Positions 33,536 through 42,400 of a stretch of DNA of 64,000 nt are shown here, one piece after another. This DNA is from Streptomyces parvus (lineage in GTDB: Bacteria > Actinomycetota > Actinomycetes > Streptomycetales > Streptomycetaceae): positions 6,200,001 to 6,264,000 of the forward strand of contig NZ_CP135079.1 in NCBI RefSeq assembly GCF_032121415.1. The letters run 5' to 3'. The notes beneath the pieces were generated by a model that ran no database searches, had not been told where the DNA came from, and worked only from the letters and a program-made list of their open reading frames with translations. Position numbers and translations under genes: made by a program. How positions within the stretch are numbered: position 1 is the stretch's first letter; each line of letters opens with the position of its first letter.

Positions 33536-34116
33536 CATCCTTCGCCACCGGCCGGATGCTCCTCACGCCCACCGACCGGCACGGCCCGGCCCGCGCCAAG
33601 CGGCTGCGCAAACTGGACCTCGGCGAACGCCCCGACGCCTCCTACGACAACTTCGACGCCTTCGCCGACAAGGTGGCCGAAGTCACCGCCACGCCCTTCT
33701 CGATGGTCAACTTCATCGACGAGAACCGCCAGTTCTTCGCGGGACTGCACACCCCGGCGGGCAACCGCGGTGGCCGGGACCTCGGTTCGGCCGCGGCGGG
33801 CAGCAACCGCAGCAGCCGCTACATGGCCCGCGACCACGGCTACTGCCCGCACGTCCTCGTCCGGCGCAAGGCCCTCGTCCTCGACGACGTCTGCGACTAC
33901 CCACGCTTCGCGGGCAATCCGGTGGTGGACGACATAGGCATCCGCTCCTACCTCGGGGCGCCGCTGATCGACCGCACCGGCATCGCGCTGGGCACCGTCT
34001 GTGCCGTCGACACCGTGCCACGCCCCTGGGGGCGGGCCGGCCTCGACACCATCAAGTCGCTCGCCCATGAACTCGTCCGCCAGATCGACGACCGGGAGGG
34101 CCACCGCGCCGTCTGA
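33532..34116 (+). CDS. GAF-domain protein, fifth gene of the conservon
   Basis: 194 aa with a single GAF domain: AFADKVAEVTATPFSMVNFIDENRQFFAGL, CPHVLVRRKALVLDDVCDYPRF, and RSYLGAPLIDRTGIALGTVCAVD. GAF domains bind small ligands or nucleotides. Other conservons end with a cytochrome P450 (cvnE); here the fifth product is a GAF sensor. Translational coupling to cvnD by GTGA indicates joint function, perhaps as ligand input. Confidence 0.85.
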   Translation: MTSFATGRMLLTPTDRHGPARAKRLRKLDLGERPDASYDNFDAFADKVAEVTATPFSMVNFIDENRQFFAGLHTPAGNRGGRDLGSAAAGSNRSSRYMARDHGYCPHVLVRRKALVLDDVCDYPRFAGNPVVDDIGIRSYLGAPLIDRTGIALGTVCAVDTVPRPWGRAGLDTIKSLAHELVRQIDDREGHRAV

Positions 34117-34151
34117 CACCGCCGCCCTGCCCGTCAGCGCGGCGCGGGCGA

Positions 34152-35312
34152 TCAACCCCCGGGCGGCGCACCGGTACTGCCCCGAAGGACCACGTTCCCC
34201 TCGATCCGCAGCACCCGGGAACGCCCCGCCCTCGACGGCGTCCGCAGGGCGAGGGCGATCACCTGCTCGCCCATCTCCGTGAGCGGCAGCGCCACCGTGG
34301 TCAGCGGCGGCGACACCTCCCGTACGACGGGGATGTCGTCGAACCCCGCGAGCGACATGTCCTCGGGGACGCGCACACCGGCCTCCCGCAGCGCGGCCAG
34401 CGCGCCTACCGCCATGACATCGGTCACGGCGAACACACAGGTCGGCCGCGAGCCCTCGGCGGCCAGCAGCTGACGGGCCGCCGCGTGCCCGCCCTCCCGG
34501 GTGAACGCGCCCCGCACCACCCGTCGAAGGGTGATGCCCGCGGCGGCGAGCCCCTCGCGGAAACCCGCCAACCGGTCGGCCACCGTGGTCAGTTCGGGCG
34601 GACCGCTGAGCACCGCGAAGTCCCGGTGCCCCAGCGCCACCAGCGAGGCCGCCAACGCCGCCGCCCCGGCCCGGTTCTCCGGCTGGACGGTGTCCACCCG
34701 CATGGACCGGTGCCGGCTGACCACCGCGACCCGGCCGCCCGCCCGGACGTACGGCTCCAACTCGGCTTCCATCGCCCGCTCCCAGGCCCGGTCCTGGAAG
34801 CCGGAGCCGATCAGCAGGATGGCCCGCGCCCGCTGGGCCCGCAGCATCGAGACGTACGCGATCTCCCGCGCCGGTTCCCGGAAGGTGGAGGCGAGCATCA
34901 CCAGCAGGTCCTGCTCGGCGGCCGCGCGCATCACCCCGCTGGCGATGCCCGCGAAGTACGGGTCGCCCACGTCGTGGCAGATCAGCCCCACCGTACGGTT
35001 GCCCTCGGCGCTCGCGAGGGCCTGGGCATGGGCGTTGGGGATGTAGCCGAGGAGATCGGCCGCCGCGCGCACCCGGCCGCGCAGGTCGTCGCGGACCCGG
35101 GTGGTGCCGTTGAGGGCCCGGGACGCGGTGGCGAGCGAGACGCCCGCCTCGCGCGCCACCGCGTCGAGCGTCACATGGGCGGCGGACGCCCGCCGTCGCG
35201 TATCGGGGTGGACCGGTGTTTCCCGTTCACTCAACTCGACCCCCAGGGGTGCGGTGGTGGCAGGGCCCCGAAACTTCGGGACGACCTCTTGACCGTGCGC
35301 GGGAGCAGTCAT
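34152..35312 (-). CDS. LacI family transcriptional regulator
   Basis: 386 aa. The HTH (VTLDAVAREAGVSLATASRALNG, then the hinge LGYIPNAHAQALAS) is preceded by an unusual ~45-residue extension if ATG 35312 is used. The periplasmic-binding-like effector domain runs to the end (VGLICHDVGDPYFAGIASGV, FAVTDVMAVGALAALREAG, VPEDMSLAGFDDIPVVREVSPPLTTV). A -10-like TAAGGT at 35330-35325 and the palindrome at 35333-35346 lie directly before the start, so it probably represses itself. Probable targets are the importer and the minus-strand pair at 38546-42927. Confidence 0.92.
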   Translation of the reverse strand: MTAPAHGQEVVPKFRGPATTAPLGVELSERETPVHPDTRRRASAAHVTLDAVAREAGVSLATASRALNGTTRVRDDLRGRVRAAADLLGYIPNAHAQALASAEGNRTVGLICHDVGDPYFAGIASGVMRAAAEQDLLVMLASTFREPAREIAYVSMLRAQRARAILLIGSGFQDRAWERAMEAELEPYVRAGGRVAVVSRHRSMRVDTVQPENRAGAAALAASLVALGHRDFAVLSGPPELTTVADRLAGFREGLAAAGITLRRVVRGAFTREGGHAAARQLLAAEGSRPTCVFAVTDVMAVGALAALREAGVRVPEDMSLAGFDDIPVVREVSPPLTTVALPLTEMGEQVIALALRTPSRAGRSRVLRIEGNVVLRGSTGAPPGG

Positions 35313-35331
35313 TAGCGTGGCGGCACCTTAC

Positions 35332-35359
35332 CAGAAAGCGCTTTCTGAAAGCGCCTTCA
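35332..35359. promoter_or_regulatory. LacI-type operator pair before lacI-like gene and ABC importer
   Basis: Perfect 16-bp palindrome CAGAAAGCGCTTTCTG (35332-35347), centred on the CG step typical of LacI-family operators. It is followed by an overlapping imperfect copy TGAAAGCGCCTTCA (35346-35359, one mismatched pair). The same 14-bp core occurs at 42969-42982. Confidence 0.85.
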
Positions 35360-35428
35360 CGAACAGCCCGCAGCATCGCAGCATTGCACAGCTCTCCACA
35401 ACTGCCCCCGAAGTTCAGGGAGTTCACC

Positions 35429-36292
35429 GTGAGCCAGAGCGCGCTCAGCAAGCGCCCCGCCGATGTGGCGGGGGTCGCCCGCAGGGCCGGTCCCACGACC
35501 GGGGAGCGGCTCGCCCGCGCGGCGGAACAGAGCTGGCGGCCCCTCGCCCTGCTGCTGGCCGCCCTGGTGGTCTGGTGGGCGATCGCGGCCACCGAGCTGA
35601 TCGAGGCCTATCTCGTGCCGTCGCCCGGTGCGACGCTCGACGTCCTGACCTCGAAAACCGGTTATCTCTGGCAGCACACCTGGGTGACGACGTACGAGAC
35701 GCTCCTCGGTTTCGCCATCGCGGTCGTCGTCGGGGTGCTGGCCGCGGTGGTGATGGTCTACTCCTCGACGGTCGAGCGCACGCTCTACCCGATCCTGCTC
35801 TTCGCCCAGGTCGTGCCGAAGATCGCCATCGCCCCGCTGTTCGTCGTGTGGCTCGGGTTCGGTATCGCGCCCAAGATCCTCATCGCCGTGCTCATCGCCT
35901 TCTTCCCGGTGGTGATCTCGATGGTCACCGGACTCAAGGCCGTCGATCCGGAGATGCTCCAACTGTCCGCCACGATGGGGGCGAAGCCCTGGCAGACCTT
36001 CGTGAAGATCCGCTTCCCCGCGTCCCTGCCGCATCTGTTCTCCGGACTCAAGGTGGCCGTCACACTCGCGGTGACCGGTGCGGTGGTCGGCGAGTTCGTC
36101 GGAGCGAACGAAGGGCTCGGCTACGTCATCCTCCAGGCCAACGGCAACCTCGACACACCGATGCTCTTCGCGGGGCTGCTGGTGATGTCGCTGATCGGCG
36201 TCGTGCTGTTCGTCGTCGTCGAGATCGCCGAGAAGCTGCTCCTGCCGTGGCACGCCAGCCGCCGGGACACCTCGGCCACCACCGCGTTCTGA
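35429..36292 (+). CDS. ABC transporter permease (NitT/TauT type)
   Basis: 287 aa from GTG 35429. Six membrane helices (LALLLAALVVWWAIAATEL, LLGFAIAVVVGVLAAVVMVY, IAPKILIAVLIAFFPVVI, LFAGLLVMSLIGVVLFVVV and others) surround the ATPase-contact EAA loop (ATMGAKPWQTFVKIRFPASLP). The family imports nitrate, sulfonates, taurine, pyrimidine precursors and similar small molecules. It starts about 70 bp after the palindromic operator and is followed by its binding protein and ATPase. Confidence 0.92.
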   Translation: MSQSALSKRPADVAGVARRAGPTTGERLARAAEQSWRPLALLLAALVVWWAIAATELIEAYLVPSPGATLDVLTSKTGYLWQHTWVTTYETLLGFAIAVVVGVLAAVVMVYSSTVERTLYPILLFAQVVPKIAIAPLFVVWLGFGIAPKILIAVLIAFFPVVISMVTGLKAVDPEMLQLSATMGAKPWQTFVKIRFPASLPHLFSGLKVAVTLAVTGAVVGEFVGANEGLGYVILQANGNLDTPMLFAGLLVMSLIGVVLFVVVEIAEKLLLPWHASRRDTSATTAF

Positions 36293-36328
36293 ACCACGCA
36301 CCGACCTCCTCGTGAGAAGGGCCAGCCC

Positions 36329-37348
36329 ATGCATGCGCGCAGACTCCTGATCGGTGTCGTACCCCTCGTCCTCCTCGCCACCGCCTGCGGCGGCGAGGAC
36401 ACGTCGACCAGCACCAGCGACTCCGGCAAGAAGCTGGACAAGGTCACGCTGACGCTCAACTGGTATCCGTACGGCGAGCACGCGCCGTTCTACTACGGCA
36501 AGCAGCAGAAGATCTTCGAGAAGCACGGCATCGACCTGGACATCCGCGCGGGCCAGGGCTCCCAGAAGACGGTCCAGGCGACGGCCGCCGGGCAGAGTGA
36601 CTTCGGCTGGGCCGACACCCCGGCCCTGCTCGCGGGCGTCGACCAGGGGGTGAAGGTGAAGAGCCTCGGTGTCTTCCTCCAGACGACCCCGGCCTCCGTG
36701 CAGTCCTTCGACGCGAAGGGCATCGAGGGGCCCGGCGATCTGAAGGGGCGGACGATCGCGGGGACGGCCGGGGACGCGCTGTCCAAGACCTTCCCGATCT
36801 TCCTGAAGAAGAACGGCATCGGGGAGTCCGACGTCACCGTCCAGAACACCGACCCGGCGGGCAAGATCGCCGCGGTGATCTCCGGAAAGACCGACGGCCT
36901 CCTGGGCTACGCAAGCGACCAGGGCCCGACCATGCAGGACAAGGCGGAGAAGCCGGTCTCCTACCTCCGCTTCTCCGAGCACGGCCTGAACTTCTACTCC
37001 AACGGGCTGCTCGCCGGACAGAGGATCCTCGCCTCGAAGCCCGCGGTGGCGGAGCGCATGGTGAAGGCGGTCAGCGAGGCCTGGGCGGCCGCCGCGAAGG
37101 CGCCCGAGCCGGCGGTGGCGGCGATGGAGGGGGCGTCCGAGCAACTGCCGCCGAAAACGGTGCTGTCCGAGCAGTTCGCGACGACGCTGACGCTGCTCCA
37201 CACGGCGGCGACCGAGGGCAAGGCGCCCGGCGTCAACACCGAGGCGGACTGGCAGCAGACCATCGACGTCTTTGCCGAGGCCGGCATGGTCACCGAGCCG
37301 AAGGCCGTCGGTGAGTACTGGGACACGAAGACGGCGCTGAAGGGATGA
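36329..37348 (+). CDS. NMT1/THI5-like substrate-binding lipoprotein
   Basis: 339 aa. A lipoprotein signal with lipobox LATAC (Cys20-21 region) precedes an NMT1-type binding domain: LTLNWYPYGEHAPFYYGKQQ, the DIRAGQGSQKTVQATAAGQSD segment and DLKGRTIAGTAGDA. NMT1-like proteins bind pyrimidines, nitrate or sulfonates; the NWYP start resembles HMP-precursor binding proteins. Substrate not proven. Given the co-regulated sugar dehydrogenase and isomerase-like genes, a sugar-derived ligand is possible. The stop overlaps the ATPase start. Confidence 0.9.
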   Translation: MHARRLLIGVVPLVLLATACGGEDTSTSTSDSGKKLDKVTLTLNWYPYGEHAPFYYGKQQKIFEKHGIDLDIRAGQGSQKTVQATAAGQSDFGWADTPALLAGVDQGVKVKSLGVFLQTTPASVQSFDAKGIEGPGDLKGRTIAGTAGDALSKTFPIFLKKNGIGESDVTVQNTDPAGKIAAVISGKTDGLLGYASDQGPTMQDKAEKPVSYLRFSEHGLNFYSNGLLAGQRILASKPAVAERMVKAVSEAWAAAAKAPEPAVAAMEGASEQLPPKTVLSEQFATTLTLLHTAATEGKAPGVNTEADWQQTIDVFAEAGMVTEPKAVGEYWDTKTALKG

Positions 37349-38175
37349 CGATGCCGAAGCAGCAGACGACACCGCGCGTTCCGGCCGCCGCAGGGGCGGG
37401 CCCGGCGGCCGGGGTCCGGCTCACGGACGTGGCGGTCCGGTTCCGGAGCAAGAAGCGCGATGTCACCGCGCTCAGCGATGTCTCGCTGGACGTGGCGCCG
37501 GGGGAGTTCGTCGCCATCGTCGGACCGTCGGGGTGCGGCAAGTCCACCCTGCTCAAGCTGGTGGCAGGTCTGCTCACCGCCTCCTCGGGGGATGTCCTGC
37601 TCGGTGGCGAGCGCGTCACCGGTCCCCGGCACGACATCGGTTACGTCTTCCAGCGCGCGGCCCTGCTGGAGTGGCGCTCGGCGCAGCGCAACATCCTGCT
37701 CCAGGCCGAGATCCGCCGCATGGAACCGGCCGTGGCGCGGGGCCGGGCCGACGAGCTGATCCGGATGACCGGACTGGGCGGATTCGAGGACGCCTACCCG
37801 CACGAGCTCTCCGGCGGCATGCAGCAACGCGTCGCGCTCTGCCGGGCGTTGCTGCACGAACCGCCGGTCCTCCTGATGGACGAGCCCTTCGGGGCGCTGG
37901 ACGCCCTCACCCGCGAGCAGATGAACACCGAGCTGAACCGCATCTGGCGCACCACCGGCACCACGGTCCTGCTGGTCACCCACTCCATCTCGGAGGCCGT
38001 CTACCTGGCCGACCGGGTGGTGGTGATGAGCCCGCGCCCCGGCACCGTCACGGAGATCATCGAGGTGGGCCTGCCCGCCGAGCGCGACTACAGCGAGACG
38101 CTGGGCCGCCCGGAGTTCCGGGCGGCGGCGGCACACATCCGCGACTTGCTGGGGGCGGTGTCCGCGCACGACTGA
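37345..38175 (+). CDS. ABC transporter ATP-binding protein (NitT/TauT type)
   Basis: 276 aa. Walker A GPSGCGKSTLLKLVAG, Q-loop VFQRAALLEWRSAQRNIL, signature LSGGMQQRVALCRALL, Walker B PPVLLMDEPFGALDA, and H-loop VLLVTHSISEAVYLA. ATG 37345 overlaps the binding-protein stop as ATGA; ATG 37351 is a close alternative. A hairpin 23 bp after the stop ends the three-gene importer operon. Confidence 0.95.
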   Translation: MTMPKQQTTPRVPAAAGAGPAAGVRLTDVAVRFRSKKRDVTALSDVSLDVAPGEFVAIVGPSGCGKSTLLKLVAGLLTASSGDVLLGGERVTGPRHDIGYVFQRAALLEWRSAQRNILLQAEIRRMEPAVARGRADELIRMTGLGGFEDAYPHELSGGMQQRVALCRALLHEPPVLLMDEPFGALDALTREQMNTELNRIWRTTGTTVLLVTHSISEAVYLADRVVVMSPRPGTVTEIIEVGLPAERDYSETLGRPEFRAAAAHIRDLLGAVSAHD

Positions 38176-38198
38176 GGGCGATTCGCGGTGGGGGTGTC

Positions 38199-38228
38199 GG
38201 TCCCGGGCAGGGCCTCCTGCCCGGGACC
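38199..38228 (+). terminator. Terminator after the ABC importer
   Basis: Perfect 13-bp arms GGTCCCGGGCAGG (38199-38211) and CCTGCCCGGGACC (38216-38228), loop GCCT. Confidence 0.75.
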
Positions 38229-38284
38229 TTCGCGTTACGGGGTCCAACGAAAGCGCCGCCGAGGCCACCCCGTACGGCTGGTCG

Positions 38285-38465
38285 ACCGGTCGGGGAGCGG
38301 CCCCGCGCTCGGCGACATCGACCTGCCGCACGGCTACCCGTACATCGAGGACGTCGCGGTCGGCCTCGCCACCCTCGGCGGACACCCGGACGCCGACGGT
38401 CGCGTCCGGCACCTCCCCCCGCACCGGCCCGCACCACCCGGGAGATCCTCGCGCTCGGGGGAGTG
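38285..38465 (+). pseudogene. Remnant of an NAD-dependent epimerase/dehydratase C-terminal part
   Basis: One frame reads GDIDLPHGYPYIEDVAVGLA, then TLGGHPDADGRVRHLP, the wording of the substrate-domain end of extended SDR epimerases (LPHxYxYVxDVAxGLxTLG). After HLP, near 38417, the match jumps by two bases to another frame (APARTTREILALG). No N-terminal Rossmann part precedes it; the sequence runs into the importer terminator. It is a decayed fragment, not an active gene, and fills the gap between the importer and the isomerase-like gene. Confidence 0.65.
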
Positions 38466-38545
38466 CCTCGCCGCCCGCCGCCGAGGCGCGGTCCGGCCCC
38501 GGGCGCCGTACCGCACACCCGGGGCCGGACCGCTGCTACGACTGC

Positions 38546-39430
38546 TCAGTAGCGCAGCCGGGACAGATACCGGTAGCTGGCCCGCGCCGAGGCGAACGGG
38601 TCGGCCGGGGCGTCGTGCTCCACCAGCCACTGCTTCACCCCGCCCTGCCGCGCGGTGTCGAACATCGCCGGGAAGTCCAGGATCCCCGACCCGACGTCCG
38701 CGAAGTCCCCGTTGGGCGCCATGTCCTTCACATGGAGTGCGGGGAAGCGCCCCCGGTGCCGGACGAACAGTTCGCCCGGGTCGGACGAGCCACCGTCGGC
38801 CGCCCAGTACAGATCCAGCTCGAAGCCGACCAGTTCCGGATCGGTCTCCTTCAGCAGGATGTCGTACAGGCTGACGCCGTCCACCACTTCATGGTCGCTG
38901 CCGTGATTGTGGTAGAGCAGCTTGAGCCCGGACTCCCGGGCGGCCAGGCCCGCCCGGTTGAACTGCCGTGCCACCTCCCGGTATCCGTCCGGCGAGTGCA
39001 GCGAACCGGGCAGGCTCGGCACCACGATCCACCGACCGCCGAGGGTGTGGACGTCCTCCAGGGCCTGCGAGAGCCCCGAGCCGGTCACGGTGCCGTAGCC
39101 GACATGCTCCAGCACCGCCTTGAGCCGGGCGCGATCCAGCATCTGCCGGATCGCGGCGGGGGAGTTGCCGTGCCGGCCGCTCACGCCGACCGTCGCGTAC
39201 CCGATCTGCGCGAGCTGCTCCAATGTCCCCGCGAAGTCCGCCGCGAGCGGCGTCCGCATGGTGTACAGGTGCATACCGATCCCCGACGGCGGGATCCGCC
39301 GGCACCCCCGCCGGGCCGTCGCGGCAGCCGGGGCCGCGCCGAGGCCGACGGCGGCCACCGCCCCCAACGCCGTACCGAGAAAGGCTCTTCGGGCTCCGTT
39401 CGCCTGCTGCGTTCCCACGGGACTCCTCAC
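38546..39430 (-). CDS. Tat-exported sugar phosphate isomerase/epimerase-like TIM barrel protein
   Basis: 294 aa. A Tat signal (ARRAFLGTALGAVAAVGLGAAPAAATA) precedes a xylose-isomerase-like TIM barrel: GIGMHLYTMRTPLAADFAGT, GLKLLYHNHGSDHE, VGFELDLYWA and ALHVKDM, with His, Glu and Asp positions expected for metal binding. The GTG start overlaps the stop of the ThuA/dehydrogenase gene (GTGA), so both are one operon, transcribed from the operator region at 42969. An extracytoplasmic sugar-modifying role is inferred. Confidence 0.87.
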   Translation of the reverse strand: MRSPVGTQQANGARRAFLGTALGAVAAVGLGAAPAAATARRGCRRIPPSGIGMHLYTMRTPLAADFAGTLEQLAQIGYATVGVSGRHGNSPAAIRQMLDRARLKAVLEHVGYGTVTGSGLSQALEDVHTLGGRWIVVPSLPGSLHSPDGYREVARQFNRAGLAARESGLKLLYHNHGSDHEVVDGVSLYDILLKETDPELVGFELDLYWAADGGSSDPGELFVRHRGRFPALHVKDMAPNGDFADVGSGILDFPAMFDTARQGGVKQWLVEHDAPADPFASARASYRYLSRLRY

Positions 39431-42400
39431 TTCACGTCGATGCGGACGGCGCCGGTGGTCGTGTCGCCCCTGTTGTCGGTGACCGTGAGATGCGCGGTGT
39501 AGGCGCCCTTGCGGTCGTAGGTGTGCGCCGCCGTCGGCCCCTCGGTGCCGGAAGGCTTCACGTTGTCGCCGAAGTCCCAGTGGTACGAGGCGATCGTGCG
39601 GCCCTCGGCGGGCTTGACCGCGCTGCTCAGCGACACGGCGAGGGGAGCGGTGCCGGACGCGGGTCCGGCCTTCACCGTCACCTTGGTCCCGCCCTTCTTC
39701 TCCACACCCGGACCGTTGAAGTGCAGCCAGTCGACCGAGAGCAGATCCGCCTTGCCGGGAGCCCAGTCCGGGTTGGTGAAGACCGCGTACAGCGTGGTCG
39801 AACCGCCCGGATCCTTCAGCTCCGTCGTCGGGGAGGTCAGCTTCTCGTAGCCCCCGGTGTTCGGGATCTTCACCGAACCCAGCAGCTCGCCGGTGGGGGA
39901 GCCGGCCCGGAACTCCACCGTGCCGCCGAGACCGCCGGAGGACGCGCCGACCGTCACCGAGTCGACCTTCTTCAGGTTCACCGGGTCGAAACTGACCCAG
40001 TCCCCGGCCTCGATCTCGATCAGCCGCTTCCCACCGGACGCGTCGGCCCGGCTCCCGATCTCCACACCTCCGTTGGAACCACCGGTCGCCGTGCGGTGCT
40101 CGGCCTCACGGAAGGAGGTGCGCAGGGTCAGCGAGGTGGAGCCGGTCAGCGCCGGGGCGTCCGGAGCGCCCTTGTCCTCGTACTGGGCGGTGATCCCGTA
40201 GTAGAGGTTCTGCCCCGGGCCGTGGCTGTCTCCCGCGTCCGTGACGATCTCCCCCGCGCAGCCGGTGTAGTTGTCCAGCGGATGCAGATGGGTGTCGTGG
40301 CCGAGCTGCGACTGCACCACGACCCGCGAGCAGTCGATCGGCCCGCTTTCGTCGTCCTCCGCGTCGGTCACCTTCACCGTGAAGGGGATCGTGTCACCGA
40401 AGCTGAACATCCCGCCCTCCGGAGGATGTTGGATCGTCACCTCGGGACGGGTGTTGCCCACCGTGATGTCCTGCACCGCGAGGGCCGTCAGTTCGTCGGG
40501 GCCGGTCACCGAGAGCCGCGCGGTGTGCAGCCCCTTCGCGGTGTAGGTGTGCGAGGGGTTGGCCTCGGTCGAGTCGGTGGTGCCGTCGCCGTCGAAGTCC
40601 CAGGCATAGGTGATGGGTTGGTCTCCGGGCAGCCCCGAACCCTGGCTGGAGAACTTCACGGCCAGCGGGTCCGGTCCGCTGTCCCGGTCGACAGAGATCT
40701 TGGCGTCGGGCAGCCGGCCGTCGCCCACGTAGTCGATCCGGTAGATGCCCGCGCCCTCGTTGCTGCCCCCGCGGCCGGTACCGCTGCCGAGGCCGAAGTC
40801 GATGACGTAGAGCGCCCCGTCGGGACCGAAGTCCGCGTCGAAGGGCTGGTTCCACTCCATGTCCTCGAAGATGCCGTTGATCGACTGGAGGTCGCCCGCC
40901 TGTACCGGGCCGAACCGGGGGTCGGTGAACGTCTGGTCCTCGCTCTGGTACGAGAACGTCTTGAACCAACGCCGGGTCAGCTCGTAGTTGAACGCCTTCC
41001 CCTCGAAGTACTCGGGGAACTTGGTGCGGTAGGCGTTGTCCGGGTCGTAGTCGTAGACCGGGCCGCCCATCGGACCGCCGCCCCCGGCGCCCACCTCCGG
41101 GAACTCCACCGACGCGGAGTACGCGTACCAGACCGTCGCGGGCTGGGCCGGCGGCAGCTCCCGCAGACCGGTGTTGTTCGGGGAGTCGTTCACCAGGGCC
41201 GAGCAGTCGAACTTCGGGCCGGACGTCTTCGTCGCGAAGTCGTAGTCGTTGAAAGGGGTGTTGTCCCCGATGCAGTACGGCCAGCCGAAGTTGCCCGCCT
41301 CCGTGATACGGGTGTACTCGACCGTGCCCTCCGGACCCCGGTCCGCCTTCGCCTGGCGGGCGTCGGGGCCGTAGTCCGCGACCATCAGGGCCCCGCTGAT
41401 CGGATCGGTGGTGATCCGGAACGGGTTGCGCATCCCCATCGCGTAGATCTCGGGCCGCGTCTTCTCCGTACCCGGGGCGAAGAGGTTCCCCTCGGGGACG
41501 GAGTACGTCCCGTCGTCCTTCGGGGTGATCCGCAGGATCTTGCCCCGCAGGTCGTTGGTGTTGCCCGCGGTCATCTGCGCGTCCCAGGCGCGGCGGCCCC
41601 CGCCTTCGTCGATCGGAGTGAAGCCGTCGGAGGCGAACGGGTCGGTGTTGTCGCCGGTCGCCGCGTACAGGTTGCCGTCCTTGTCGAAGGCGAGCGAACC
41701 GGCCATGTGCGAGTTGGCCCGCCCCTCGCCGCGCAACGTCGGCACGGTCAGCAGCCGCTTTTCGGAGGCCGGGTCGACGGTGTTGCCGTCAGCGGTGAAA
41801 CGGGACAGGTTCAGCCGCTTCTCGACCTTGTCGGAGTAGAGCAGGTAGAGCCAGTTGTTCTCGGCGAACCCGGGGTCTAGCGTCAGCCCCAGCAGGCCGT
41901 CCGACTGGCTGGTCATCTCCGGGGTGTACGCGAAGTCCAGCGCGGTGGAGACCTTCATCGTCTCCTGGTCGATCACCTTCAGCTTCCCGGTCCGCTGGGC
42001 GAAGAACACCCGGCGGTCGGGGGCGACGGCCAGTTCGAACGGGTCGGCCAGATCGCTCGTGGCCAGCGGGGTCCGCTGGAACGAACCGGTGCGCGTCGCG
42101 GTGCAGTCGCCCTCCGCCGCACCGGCCGCCCACTGGATGCCGCCGAGCAGGTGCTGGACGAACGCCTCCTCCTCGAAGGCCGCCTTGTCGTGCCCGCCCG
42201 CCGTGAACCAGGACCGTCCCCCGTCGTAGTTCTGGCACCAGGAGAACGGGTGGTCGACGCCCTCGTCGAGCCCGTCGATGCCGTCGCGCACCTTGATCTG
42301 GGCGAGGGTGTGCACCTTGGACGTGGGGTTGGTGCGCCAGTTGTACCACTCCTCCTTGCGCTCCCAGAGGTCGGGAAGGTGCTGCGTGGAGGGGTGCGCG

